Part shown: in pieces, positions 16,849 through 24,766 of the stretch
Numbering within the stretch: position 1 is the stretch's first letter
Layout of the letters: each line of letters opens with the position of its first letter
Assembly (NCBI GenBank): GCA_024276095.1
Contig: JAJRXW010000008.1
Span: 1-34,339 of the forward strand
Source: Gammaproteobacteria bacterium
Lineage (GTDB): Bacteria > Pseudomonadota > Gammaproteobacteria > Steroidobacterales > GCA-2729495
Direction: 5' to 3'
DNA length: 34,339 bases
Translations under genes and position numbers: made by a program
The notes under the pieces: model-generated
The model's database searches: none
Told to the model about the DNA's origin: nothing
Seen by the model: only the letters and a program-made list of their open reading frames with translations

Positions 16849-17382
16849 TCACCATCGAACCTGAACCTGCAGTCCCGCAGACTTGTCATCGGCCCATGCC
16901 GCTGCGCGCACCTTGTCATCGAAGGCCCTGGTCAGCAGGTATGAGGAGATGATGCCGACAGCCGCACCGGCGATGACATCGGCGCTGTCATGATCGTCGG
17001 TTTCGACACGCAGCCAGCCGACATAAGAGGCGACCAGGTATGCGGGTATTCCCGGTCGCGAGCCGTAGCGTTTTTGTATGAATGCTGCCGAGCTGAAGGC
17101 GATTGCCGCGTGTCCTGACGGGAATGCATCGTTGCTGCTGCCGTTCGGTGAATCCTTGTCGACGATCGAGTTCAGCGCGAGTGTAGCGGCAGCTGTCAGG
17201 CCCAGTGATTTTGTCAGCGCCCATGTTCCCTGTTTGTCCCGTTCGTTCAGCGTCAGCAGGTAGGCGCTCGCCGGCAAGGCCAGCATCAAAACGTCGGCCT
17301 GCTTCTCCTTGCCGGTGCCGGCGTGACATACCCAGCTGTTCAGCCCGGCGATAAGGATGACAAGAGTGAGTTTGAAATTCAT
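16849..17382 (-). CDS. PAP2-family (phosphatidic acid phosphatase-like) protein
   Basis: This is a 177-residue protein with an N-terminal signal or membrane segment (FKLTLVILIAGLNSWVCHAG). Two of the three phosphatase motifs are clear: FPSGHAAIAFSSA (motif 2, catalytic His) and LRVETDDHDSADVIAG (motif 3, Arg...His...Asp). At the motif 1 position the sequence is NSIVDKDSP, where the family has K-x6-RP, so the Lys and Arg that hold the phosphate are replaced by Asn and Ser. It may have altered or weak activity on lipid phosphates or other phosphoesters at the membrane. ATG 17382 has GAGGA six bases upstream. It follows modC on the same strand, 70 bp away, and could be read through from the mod operon. 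Confidence 0.82.
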   Translation of the reverse strand: MNFKLTLVILIAGLNSWVCHAGTGKEKQADVLMLALPASAYLLTLNERDKQGTWALTKSLGLTAAATLALNSIVDKDSPNGSSNDAFPSGHAAIAFSSAAFIQKRYGSRPGIPAYLVASYVGWLRVETDDHDSADVIAGAAVGIISSYLLTRAFDDKVRAAAWADDKSAGLQVQVRW

Positions 17383-17394
17383 ATTTGTCCTCAA

Positions 17395-17423
17395 GGATGA
17401 TGGGCGCCAGGGATGATGGGCGC
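17395..17423. repeat. 13-bp direct repeat in the leader of the PAP2 gene
   Basis: GGATGATGGGCGC occurs at 17395-17407 and again at 17411-17423, separated by CAG. The pair lies between the modC stop and the PAP2 start. On the minus strand it ends about 12 bp before the ATG. It could be a paired operator or simply a slippage duplication. I see no other copy. Confidence 0.6.
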
Positions 17424-17452
17424 TGTGAAAAGAACCCCGGCTGTCTCTGGTA

Positions 17453-18520
17453 TCAGGTCAGCAGGGCGACGCTCTTCGCCTGCGCATATACCGGCTTCCC
17501 GGGTTCCAGGCCCAGCTCGGCAGCAGACTTTTTGGTAATCCGGGACAGCAGCGGGACATCGCCGGCGAGCAATCGTACCGTGACCTGGGCAGATCCTTCG
17601 TCGATGATGGCATCGACCGTAGCCGGGAAAATATTGAGGATGCTGGTATCGGACTGGCGTTCCAGCGTCAGGCTGACATCGCGGGCTGCGATCTGCAACC
17701 TGACCCGATCTCCGGTTCGCATGGCATTTCCTGTGACGGTCATCCGGCCACCGCTGAAATCCAGGTGCGTCAGGTGATAGTTTTCGTCATGCCCTGTCAC
17801 CACTGCTTCGATGATGGCTGCCGCATCGCTGTCGTGAGCGAGGGGCATGTCGAGGCGCGTCAACATGGTCTGAATGTCGCCGGTCGCCACGACACGGCCT
17901 GCTTCCAGCAGGACAAGATGGTTTGCCAGCCGCGCCACCTCGTCGGGAGCATGGCTGACGAAGATGACCGGAATCTCCAGTTCCTGATGCAGCGACCGGA
18001 TATAAGGCAGAATTTCCTGTTTGCGGCTCGGATCCAGTGCTGCCAGCGGCTCGTCCATCAGCAGCAGCCGGGGGCTGACCGCCACGGCCCGGGCAATTGC
18101 GACCCGCTGCCGTTCGCCGCCTGACAGGGTGCCGGGTGCGCGTTCGAGCAGGTGGCCGATCCCCAGCAGCTCAATGGCCCGATTCAGAGAAACCCGGTGT
18201 TCGGATTTCGGAACCCGCTTGATGCCGTATTCGAGATTTCGCACCACCGTGAGATGGTCGAACAGGCTGACTTCCTGAAAAACGTAGCCCAAAGGCCGCT
18301 GGTGCGGGGCAAGGAAACGCCTGCCGTCCTGCCAGATCACACCCCCTACTTTCAGAAGACCGTCGTGGCAGCGTTCCAGCCCTGCGATTGCCCGTAACAG
18401 CGTGGTCTTGCCACAGCCTGACGGGCCGAGCAGTGAGGTCACGCCCCGGGCGGGTATGCTGAGGCTGACATCGAGCGTAAAGCTGCCCCTGTCGATGCGA
18501 AACCTGGCCTCGATGGTCAT
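17453..18520 (-). CDS. modC: Molybdate ABC transporter ATP-binding protein
   Basis: This 355-residue protein powers the ModABC high-affinity molybdate importer. The ATPase domain has Walker A GPSGCGKTT at residues 32-40, the Q-loop in LGYVFQEVSLFDH, signature LSGGERQR, Walker B LLLMDEPLAALD and the switch histidine in IFVSHAPDEV. The C-terminal third (from about residue 290) is a TOBE/MOP domain that binds oxyanion (VRLQIAARDVSL...SILNIFPATVDAIIDEGSAQVTVRLL), as is typical of ModC. It lies 67 bp after modB on the minus strand. Confidence 0.95.
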   Translation of the reverse strand: MTIEARFRIDRGSFTLDVSLSIPARGVTSLLGPSGCGKTTLLRAIAGLERCHDGLLKVGGVIWQDGRRFLAPHQRPLGYVFQEVSLFDHLTVVRNLEYGIKRVPKSEHRVSLNRAIELLGIGHLLERAPGTLSGGERQRVAIARAVAVSPRLLLMDEPLAALDPSRKQEILPYIRSLHQELEIPVIFVSHAPDEVARLANHLVLLEAGRVVATGDIQTMLTRLDMPLAHDSDAAAIIEAVVTGHDENYHLTHLDFSGGRMTVTGNAMRTGDRVRLQIAARDVSLTLERQSDTSILNIFPATVDAIIDEGSAQVTVRLLAGDVPLLSRITKKSAAELGLEPGKPVYAQAKSVALLT

Positions 18521-18587
18521 GGCGCGACTGAATGCATGACCAGGCGATCGGCTGGTGTCCGCGGGTGTACGGTGCAGTGTCGGCGGG

Positions 18588-19268
18588 TCATGGCCGGACC
18601 ACCCGGAAGCGCCGGTTCAGTGCGTAGACGGCGATCAACATGAGAAAAGACAGCAGCAGCAGTCCCACTGACAGTATATGTGCATTGGCATAGTCCATCC
18701 CCTCGACGTGATCGTAAATGGCAATGGACATGACCTGTGTTTCCCCCGGGATGTTGCCGCCGATCATCAGCACCACGCCGAACTCGCCCAGCGTATGGGC
18801 AAAGCCGAGTACCGCGGCAGTGATGAACCCGGGACGGGCCATTGGCAGGACGACGGTGAAAAACCGGTCCAGCGGCGATGCCCGCAATGTAGCGGCAACT
18901 TCAAGCGGTCGCCGGCCGATGCCGGCAAAAGCATCCTGCAGCGGCTGGATGACAAAAGGCATCGAATAGAATACCGAGCCAATGACCAGGCCGGTGAAGG
19001 TGAAGGCCAGCGGTCTGCCGCCCAGCGATTCCATCAGCCCGCCCAAAGGGCCGTTGGGGCCAAGGGCCAGCAGCAGGTAGAAACCCAGCACGGTGGGCGG
19101 TAACACCAGCGGCAGGGCAACCACCGCTTCCAGCAGAAACTTGAATCGCCAGCGGGTGCGGGCCATCCACCAGGCAAGCGGGGTACCCAGTACCAGCAGG
19201 ATCAGCGTAGTGAGTAACGCCAGCTTCAGCGTTACCAGCAGGGCCGTCAGGTCGGATTCACTGATCAT
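18588..19268 (-). CDS. modB: Molybdate ABC transporter permease
   Basis: This 226-residue inner-membrane permease has five or more predicted helices. Family landmarks are [44 protein letters not shown] and the EAA-type coupling loop [55 protein letters not shown], which docks on ModC. It ends in a helix plus a basic tail. Its ATG overlaps the modA stop codon by four bases (ATGA at 19265-19268), which implies translational coupling. Confidence 0.95.
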   Translation of the reverse strand: MISESDLTALLVTLKLALLTTLILLVLGTPLAWWMARTRWRFKFLLEAVVALPLVLPPTVLGFYLLLALGPNGPLGGLMESLGGRPLAFTFTGLVIGSVFYSMPFVIQPLQDAFAGIGRRPLEVAATLRASPLDRFFTVVLPMARPGFITAAVLGFAHTLGEFGVVLMIGGNIPGETQVMSIAIYDHVEGMDYANAHILSVGLLLLSFLMLIAVYALNRRFRVVRP

Positions 19269-20017
19269 CGGGGCGTGCCGTATCCATAGTCATGAATGAT
19301 CCTCAATGCCCGGTCGCTGCGCATGAATGACAGATAGGCACGAGCGACCGGGGTGTCTTTCAGCAGTACGGCCTGCTGCTCTATCGGGGTATAAAGTGCC
19401 TGTGGCACTTCCCAGAACGAACCTTCCGCTGCGTGATCCGGATGCTTCACCTGCGAGTACGCTACCAAACCCAGTTCGGCATTGCCGCTTTTGACAAACT
19501 GGAAAGTCTGAGCGATGTTCTCTCCGCGTACAAGACGTCCTTTGAGGCCTTCCCACAGACCACGCGCCTGCAATATTTCCTGTGCCGCTCTGCCGTAAGG
19601 AGCGAGCCTGGGATTCGCGATGGCGAGGTAGCGAAAATGGCCGCGCTCGAGAATATTGCCGCAGGGATCCACGTATCCCGTTGCGGGGCTCCACAGAACC
19701 AGTTTCCCCACGGCATAGGTAAAGCGGCTGCCGGGGAGCGCCATGCCTTCCGCTTCCAGTTGCCTTGGCCGGCGGATGTCGGCAGCAAAAAAAATATCGA
19801 AAGGTGCGCCGTTGACGATCTGCGCAAAATGCTTTCCGGTCGAGCCGAAAATCAATGTCACTTTGTGGCCGGTATTCTTTTCGAAGCTTTCGGCAATGGC
19901 GGTCATCGTATCCCGGAAGTTGCTCGCCACAGCAACCAGGATTTCCTCACCCATGGCCTGTGCCGAGGCCAGTATCAGCGAGACAGCCAGGATCAGCGTG
20001 CGCAGCAGTTCAGGCAT
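19265..20017 (-). CDS. modA: Molybdate ABC transporter periplasmic binding protein
   Basis: This is a 250-residue precursor with a signal peptide ([22 protein letters not shown]). The mature protein begins with the ModA signature [42 protein letters not shown], followed by [23 protein letters not shown]. It binds molybdate or tungstate and delivers it to ModB. The frame opens further upstream at 20050, but the ATG at 20017 starts a standard signal peptide. I looked in the 99 bp upstream for a ModE-type palindrome and did not find a convincing one. Confidence 0.94.
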   Translation of the reverse strand: MPELLRTLILAVSLILASAQAMGEEILVAVASNFRDTMTAIAESFEKNTGHKVTLIFGSTGKHFAQIVNGAPFDIFFAADIRRPRQLEAEGMALPGSRFTYAVGKLVLWSPATGYVDPCGNILERGHFRYLAIANPRLAPYGRAAQEILQARGLWEGLKGRLVRGENIAQTFQFVKSGNAELGLVAYSQVKHPDHAAEGSFWEVPQALYTPIEQQAVLLKDTPVARAYLSFMRSDRALRIIHDYGYGTPR

Positions 20018-20116
20018 CGTTGTGTTGCCGGGGCGGTGAAACAACTGCAATAACCGACCTGTCCGGATTCCGCCCGGCTGTGCAGGATGACCAGAGAAGA
20101 TATCCGCGCTGCACGG

Positions 20117-20680
20117 CTACTGTGCCGTTGCGCCAGGAAAAACCAGGGCGCCGCTGGTGTATTCGTTTCCGAAGGTATTTCTTGCCGTTGCAACCTGGCG
20201 TATTGCCGACAGAACCTCTGCGTTTGTCAGCGGGCTCAATGGGTGAATGTATGCTGCATAGATCACGCCATCGCTCAGTGCATAGCGGACGTCCAGTACC
20301 GTATGAAAATTTGCAGCGAACGCCAGAAGCATCTGATCGCTGCCGATTTCCACCAGATCGACGATCGGGCTGATAATGCGCATGCGGTCGGCCGCACTGT
20401 CCGATATGCAGATCAGGCGCACGTCGTCGTAACTGAACTGCACGATATTTCCGGAGATCACTACGTCTGTACCGATATCGACAATCAGGTCATAAAGCCG
20501 ATCCTGGGTCATGCCCGGCCGGGGCATATCGGAGGGCGAGATCTGTTGCTGTGCATTTGCCGGGCAGGCGGCGAACAATACGAGAATCAGGAAACTGCAG
20601 TGCCCGATCAATCTGCCCGGCCTCCCCGGTATTGCGGCGGCTGTCCGGCCATCCGCTGATCTGCTGTAGATGTGGGTCAT
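20117..20680 (-). CDS. Secreted YbjN-like protein of unknown function
   Basis: This 187-residue protein has a basic N-terminus and an export segment (HCSFLILVLFAACPANAQQQ). The body resembles the YbjN / type III chaperone-like fold: LYDLIVDIGTDVVISGNIVQFSYDDVRLICISDS, then LAFAANFHTVLDVRYALSDGVIYAAYIHPLSPLTNAEVLSAIRQVATARNTFG. This similarity is by pattern only. The start has GGAGGAATTGA directly upstream. The ATG overlaps the stop of the preceding 41-codon ORF (20677-20802) by four bases, suggesting coupling. It lies upstream of modA on the same strand, with a 99-bp gap. Function is unknown; a periplasmic or envelope role is likely from the signal. Confidence 0.75.
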   Translation of the reverse strand: MTHIYSRSADGRTAAAIPGRPGRLIGHCSFLILVLFAACPANAQQQISPSDMPRPGMTQDRLYDLIVDIGTDVVISGNIVQFSYDDVRLICISDSAADRMRIISPIVDLVEIGSDQMLLAFAANFHTVLDVRYALSDGVIYAAYIHPLSPLTNAEVLSAIRQVATARNTFGNEYTSGALVFPGATAQ

Positions 20681-20802
20681 TCAATTCCTCCGCGTACCAG
20701 GTGGCTCATCACCGGGGCATAGCGGGCCATCAGTTGAGCCTTGCGATCGTTCACCAGTATGGCATTGTCGAACAGGATCTTTATTCCAGCGCCATCCTGC
20801 AT
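20677..20802 (-). CDS. Possible small protein (41 residues), unrecognised
   Basis: This minus-strand frame starts at ATG 20802 and reads MQDGAGIKILFDNAILV through MSHLVRGGIE. Its TGA overlaps the ATG of the YbjN-like gene in an ATGA arrangement, and its last codons form that gene's GGAGG ribosome site. The composition looks protein-like, with no low complexity. Against it: no Shine-Dalgarno is visible before ATG 20802, and the frame stays open further upstream without a better start. It may be a genuine leader or coupled gene, or the remnant 3' end of a longer gene. I do not recognise the sequence. Confidence 0.35.
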   Translation of the reverse strand: MQDGAGIKILFDNAILVNDRKAQLMARYAPVMSHLVRGGIE

Positions 20803-20911
20803 CGTCAGGATAGAAATACTACACCGAAATACGCCGATGCTACGGCAGTATCGACCGGTGTCCCCGTCAGTCGCCGGCGGCGAACGCGCAGATCCACGTG
20901 GTCAGGGAGCC

Positions 20912-23749
20912 TCAGGCTGCCTTGTGGCGCTTGAGTAACGGTGCCAGGTACTGCCCGGTATACGATTCCGGTGTGGCGGCAACCTGCTCCGGTGTGCCTT
21001 TTGCAACCAGCATGCCGCCGCCGTCGCCACCCTCCGGGCCCAGATCGATGATCCAGTCGGCTGTCTTGATCACGTCCAGGTTATGCTCGATGACCACGAC
21101 TGTATTGCCCTGGTCGCGCAGCCGTTGCAGTACGGTCAGCAAATGGTCGATGTCCTGGAAATGCAGCCCGGTAGTGGGTTCGTCCAGGATGTACAGCGTG
21201 CTGCCGGTGGCACGCTTCGACAGTTCCTTGGCCAGCTTGACGCGCTGCGCCTCGCCGCCTGACAGCGTGGTGGCGTTCTGGCCGAGCTTCAGATAAGGCA
21301 GGCCGACATCGTCGAGCGTCTGCAGTTTCCGCGCAGCGACCGGCACGTTGGCAAAAAACTGCAGCGCATCCTCCACCGTCATTTCCAGTACCTCGTGAAT
21401 GTTCTTGCCCTTGTAGCGCAGTTCCAGGGTCTCGCGGTTGTAGCGTTTGCCCTTGCATCAATCGCAGGGTACGTAGATATCGGGGAGAAAATGCATTTCA
21501 ACACGAATGACGCCGTCACCCTGGCAGGCCTCACAGCGTCCGCCCTTTACGTTGAAGCTGAACCGTCCCGGCTTGTAGCCGCGGGCACGCGCTTCGGGTG
21601 TGCCCGAGAACAAATCACGAATGGTCGTAAACAGGCCCGTATAGGTGGCCGGATTCGATCGCGGCGTTCGGCCAATGGGGCTCTGACTGATGTCGATCAC
21701 CCGATCGACAAGATGCAGGCCGTCGATACCGTCGCAGGGAGCAGGGCCATGGCTGCTCTTGTTGAGCACTTCCGCGGCGGTCTTGTACAGGGTGTCATTG
21801 ATCAGCGTCGACTTGCCGGACCCGGATACGCCTGTAACACAGGTGATCAGCCCCAGCGGAATACTGACATCGAGTTTCTTGAGATTGTTGCCGCGTGCGC
21901 CGCGGATTCCGAGCATCAGTTGCGGGTCTGGCGCAACTCTGTGCTCGGGCACCATGATTTTCTTGATCCCCGACAGGTACTGGCCGGTCAGGGAGGTCGG
22001 ATGATTGATGATGTCTGAAGGCGTACCCTGGGCAACGATTTGCCCGCCGTGTACGCCGGCGCCGGGGCCGATATCGACCACGTGGTCACTGGAACGAATG
22101 GCTTCCTCGTCGTGTTCGACCACCAGCACCGTGTTGCCCAGGTCGCGAAGACGCGTGAGCGTGTTCAGCAGTCGCTGGTTGTCACGCTGGTGCAGACCAA
22201 TGGAAGGCTCGTCGAGGATATACATCACGCCGACCAGGCCGGAGCCGATTTGACTGGCCAGCCGGATACGCTGCGCTTCGCCGCCCGACAGGGTTTCGGC
22301 ACTTCGATCCAGGGTCAGGTATTCCAGCCCCACATCGGCAAGAAAGCGAACCCGGTTCTGAATTTCCCTGACGATTTTCGCCGCCACCTCACCGCGCCAG
22401 CCGGCCAGATCGAGGTTATCGAAAAATTCCAGTGCCTCACTGACCGACATGGATGTTATCTCCGGGATGCAGCGGTCCTGGATGAATACATTCCTTGCCG
22501 CGATATTCAAACGGGTACCGTTGCAGCCGGGGCAGGACTGCACGCTCAGGTACTTGGCCAGTTCTTCCCGGACCATGCCCGATTCGGTCTCGCGATAACG
22601 GCGCTGCAGGTTGGGCAGAATGCCCTCGAAAGAATGGGTCCGGGAAATGCTGACGCCGCGACCGGTGACGTACCGGAACTCGATTTGTTCGTCTCCACTG
22701 CCCGAGAGCAGCATCTCCCTGGTCTGTTCGCTGAGTTCCTCGTAGGGCGCTTCGATATCGAATTTGAAATGATCCGCCAGGCTCTGGATCATCTGGAAAT
22801 AATACGCGTTGCGGCGATCCCATCCGCGAATCGCTCCTCCGGCAAGACTGAGATTGGGGTATCTGACTACGCGGTGAGGATCGAAAAACTGTCGTACACC
22901 GAGACCATCGCATTCCGGACAGGCGCCGCTGGGATTGTTGAACGAGAACAGCCGCGGCTCCAGTTCCGCAATGCTGTGGTTGCAGACCGGACAGGCGAAG
23001 CGGTCGGAGAACAGCAGTTCGGGCCGGTCGTCGCGATCCATCCAGGCGATCCGGGCGATTCCGTCCGCCAGATGCAGGGCGGTTTCGAAAGACTCGGCGA
23101 GCCGCTGGCCGATATCCTCACGAACCTTGAACCGGTCCACCACCACTTCAATGGTGTGCTTGCGCCGCAAATCCAGCTTGGGCGGATCGTCCAGTTCGAC
23201 CACTTCATGATCGATGCGGGCGCGAACGAAACCCTGAGCGCGCAGATCGGCGATCAGCTGCAGGTGCTCTCCCTTGCGGTCCTGAATGACCGGTGCCAGC
23301 AGCAGTAGCCGGCTGCCGGACTCAAGCGCCAGTACCTGGTCGACCATCTGGCTGACCGTCTGGGCCTCCAGGTCGAGTTTGTGTTCCGGGCAGCGCGGGC
23401 TGCCGGCCCGGGCATAGAGCAGCCGGAGATAGTCATAGATTTCGGTGACGGTGCCGACAGTCGACCTCGGATTATGGGAGGCGGATTTCTGTTCGATGGA
23501 GATGGCAGGCGAAAGTCCTTCGATATGGTCGACGTCGGGTTTTTCCATCATGGACAGAAATTGGCGCGCATATGCGGACAGCGACTCAACATAACGCCTT
23601 TGGCCCTCGGCATAGATGGTGTCGAATGCCAGGGACGATTTGCCCGATCCGGACAAACCAGTGACCACAATGAGCTTGTCCCGGGGCAGGTCCAGGTCGA
23701 CGTTCTTGAGATTGTGGGTCCGGGCGCCCCGGATACTGATCGTCCGCAT
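20912..23749 (-). pseudogene. uvrA: Excinuclease ABC subunit A, full length but broken by one in-frame TGA
   Basis: UvrA is the damage-sensing ABC ATPase of nucleotide excision repair. The reading frame runs from ATG 23749 ([20 protein letters not shown]) to TGA 20912 and would give 945 positions, close to the E. coli length of 940. Present are both Walker A motifs ([20 protein letters not shown]), both signatures ([30 protein letters not shown]), both Walker B motifs ([28 protein letters not shown]) and the zinc modules. Codon 764 (21458-21460) is TGA, inside the second CxxC of the C-terminal zinc finger (VPCD-stop-CKGKRYN). Without readthrough, the second signature and Walker B are lost. 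There is no frameshift and both sides are well conserved. It is divergent from ssb. Confidence 0.93.
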
Positions 23750-23833
23750 GCTGCTTGATCCCGCCAGAAGAGGGCAAACAGACGACTATACGACGTTTCG
23801 ATTCAACGACCAAAATCGGGCCGGGTCCGGGGA

Positions 23834-24037
23834 GAAATTCATGCCAGGCCTCGGTGCGCGAGCGGGGCAGGGCTCAGCAGCGGCGGGAGCGGGGCGCGTG
23901 TTCCGGGACTGTGTCCCGCATGGACGCGGGACGCAAGCCCCCATGGACGGGTTCACGGCGGGTCCCGGAACACGCGCCCCGCTCCCGCCGCTGCTGAGCC
24001 CTGCCCCGCTCGCGCACCGAGGCCTGGCATGAATTTC
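23834..24037. repeat. Large perfect palindrome (76-bp arms) between uvrA and ssb
   Basis: Arms 23834-23909 and 23962-24037 are exact reverse complements over 76 bp, with a 52-bp centre. Outer ends read GAAATTCATGCCAGGCC; inner ends read GTGTTCCGGGAC. The arms are more GC-rich than their surroundings. The asymmetric centre has its own hairpin (GTCCCGC at 23913-23919 with GCGGGAC at 23926-23932) and then CCATGGACGGGTTCACGGCG. That core is reminiscent, from memory, of dispersed palindromic repeats in gammaproteobacteria. Folded, it would make a cruciform or RNA hairpin of nearly 200 bases. It fills almost half of the 438-bp gap between uvrA and ssb. I see no other copy here and no target-site duplication. 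Open frames across it are by-products of the palindrome. Confidence 0.9.
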
Positions 24038-24116
24038 GGTGGCTGCCCCCTGCCGCCGGTATCTGTTTCCGGCGATACCGCCGTGAATTGGGCGTGTCTT
24101 TTGCCGGCTCCGGGCA

Positions 24117-24122
24117 TACAAT
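24117..24122 (+). promoter_or_regulatory. Possible -10 element of ssb
   Basis: TACAAT lies 66 bp before the ssb start, in the AT-richest part of the uvrA/ssb gap, which makes it the best -10 candidate. No good -35 hexamer lies 16-18 bp upstream (the positions read TGTCTT or similar). A small CCCCGG/CCGGGG inverted repeat follows in the putative leader. No LexA-type CTGT-N8-ACAG site is visible nearby. Confidence 0.3.
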
Positions 24123-24187
24123 ATGCAGCCCCGGACGAGGCCGTACCGGGGAAATATCATCATCAGACAGCACAGCAGGGGGTCGAC

Positions 24188-24643
24188 ATGGCACGGGGCA
24201 TAAACAAGGTGATCCTGATTGGGAATCTCGGCCAGGATCCTGAGGTCCGTTACATGCCCAGCGGCTCAGCAGTGACCAATATATCGGTCGCGACATCCGA
24301 GTCCTGGAAGGATAAAGAGACCGGCGAGCAGACCGACCGGACCGAATGGCACAAGGTCGTATTTTTCGGCCGGCTGGCAGAGATCGCCGGTGAATACCTG
24401 CGCAAGGGCTCCCAGGTCTATATCGAGGGGCGGCTGCGAACCCGCAAGTGGCAGGATCGCGAAGGCGGCGATCGCTACACGACAGAAATCGTCGGCGATC
24501 AGATGCAGATGCTCGGCGGTCGTGGTCAGGGTGGCGGGCAAGCCGTCGCTCAGCCGAGAGCGGCGGCGGGTGCACCCGCGGGCGCACCGGCGTCTGCAGC
24601 CCCGGCGGCAGCACCGGAGTTCGATGACGACATACCGTTCTGA
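24188..24643 (+). CDS. ssb: Single-stranded DNA-binding protein
   Basis: This 151-residue SSB has an N-terminal OB fold ([47 protein letters not shown]...[39 protein letters not shown]). An Ala/Pro/Gly-rich flexible linker follows, and the protein ends in the acidic tip EFDDDIPF that recruits repair and replication partners. It coats single-stranded DNA as a tetramer. The frame is open upstream to 24029, inside the palindrome, but the ATG at 24188 gives the conserved N-terminus. It is divergent from uvrA, a common pairing in this class, and is followed by a strong terminator. Confidence 0.96.
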   Translation: MARGINKVILIGNLGQDPEVRYMPSGSAVTNISVATSESWKDKETGEQTDRTEWHKVVFFGRLAEIAGEYLRKGSQVYIEGRLRTRKWQDREGGDRYTTEIVGDQMQMLGGRGQGGGQAVAQPRAAAGAPAGAPASAAPAAAPEFDDDIPF

Positions 24644-24679
24644 CGGTCAATACCGGCAACAGGCCTGCAGGGAATACGC

Positions 24680-24714
24680 AGTCGGCGCATTGATAAATGC
24701 GCCGACTTTTTTTA
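24680..24714 (+). terminator. Rho-independent terminator of ssb
   Basis: Perfect 11-bp arms (AGTCGGCGCAT at 24680-24690 and its complement at 24697-24707) flank a TGATAA loop, directly followed by a run of T. This is a textbook intrinsic terminator 37 bp after the ssb stop. It separates ssb from the sulfate-activation gene. Confidence 0.9.
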
Positions 24715-24720
24715 GTGAGT

Positions 24721-24747
24721 GACGATCTCGAAATCGTCGGGTTATAA
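24721..24747 (+). promoter_or_regulatory. Inverted repeat and possible -10 before the sulfate-activation gene
   Basis: GACGAT and ATCGTC (24721-24726 and 24733-24738) flank a CTCGAA centre. They are followed by TTATAA at 24742-24747, a possible -10 element, about 20 bp before the start codon. The repeat could be an operator or leader hairpin. No clear -35 element is seen, so this is tentative. Confidence 0.25.
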
Positions 24748-24766
24748 AGGATAAGAGGAATAATTA

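Noticed and set aside
21458-21460. Selenocysteine at the uvrA TGA
   Set aside because: The TGA is not at a cysteine position (both finger cysteines are present beside it), UvrA is not a known selenoprotein, and no obvious hairpin was seen directly downstream.
23786-24659. Open minus-strand frames across the uvrA/ssb gap and ssb
   Set aside because: They arise from the GC-rich palindrome arms and the antisense of ssb. They are rich in Arg and Pro, have no family features, and part of the peptide is mirrored by the two arms.
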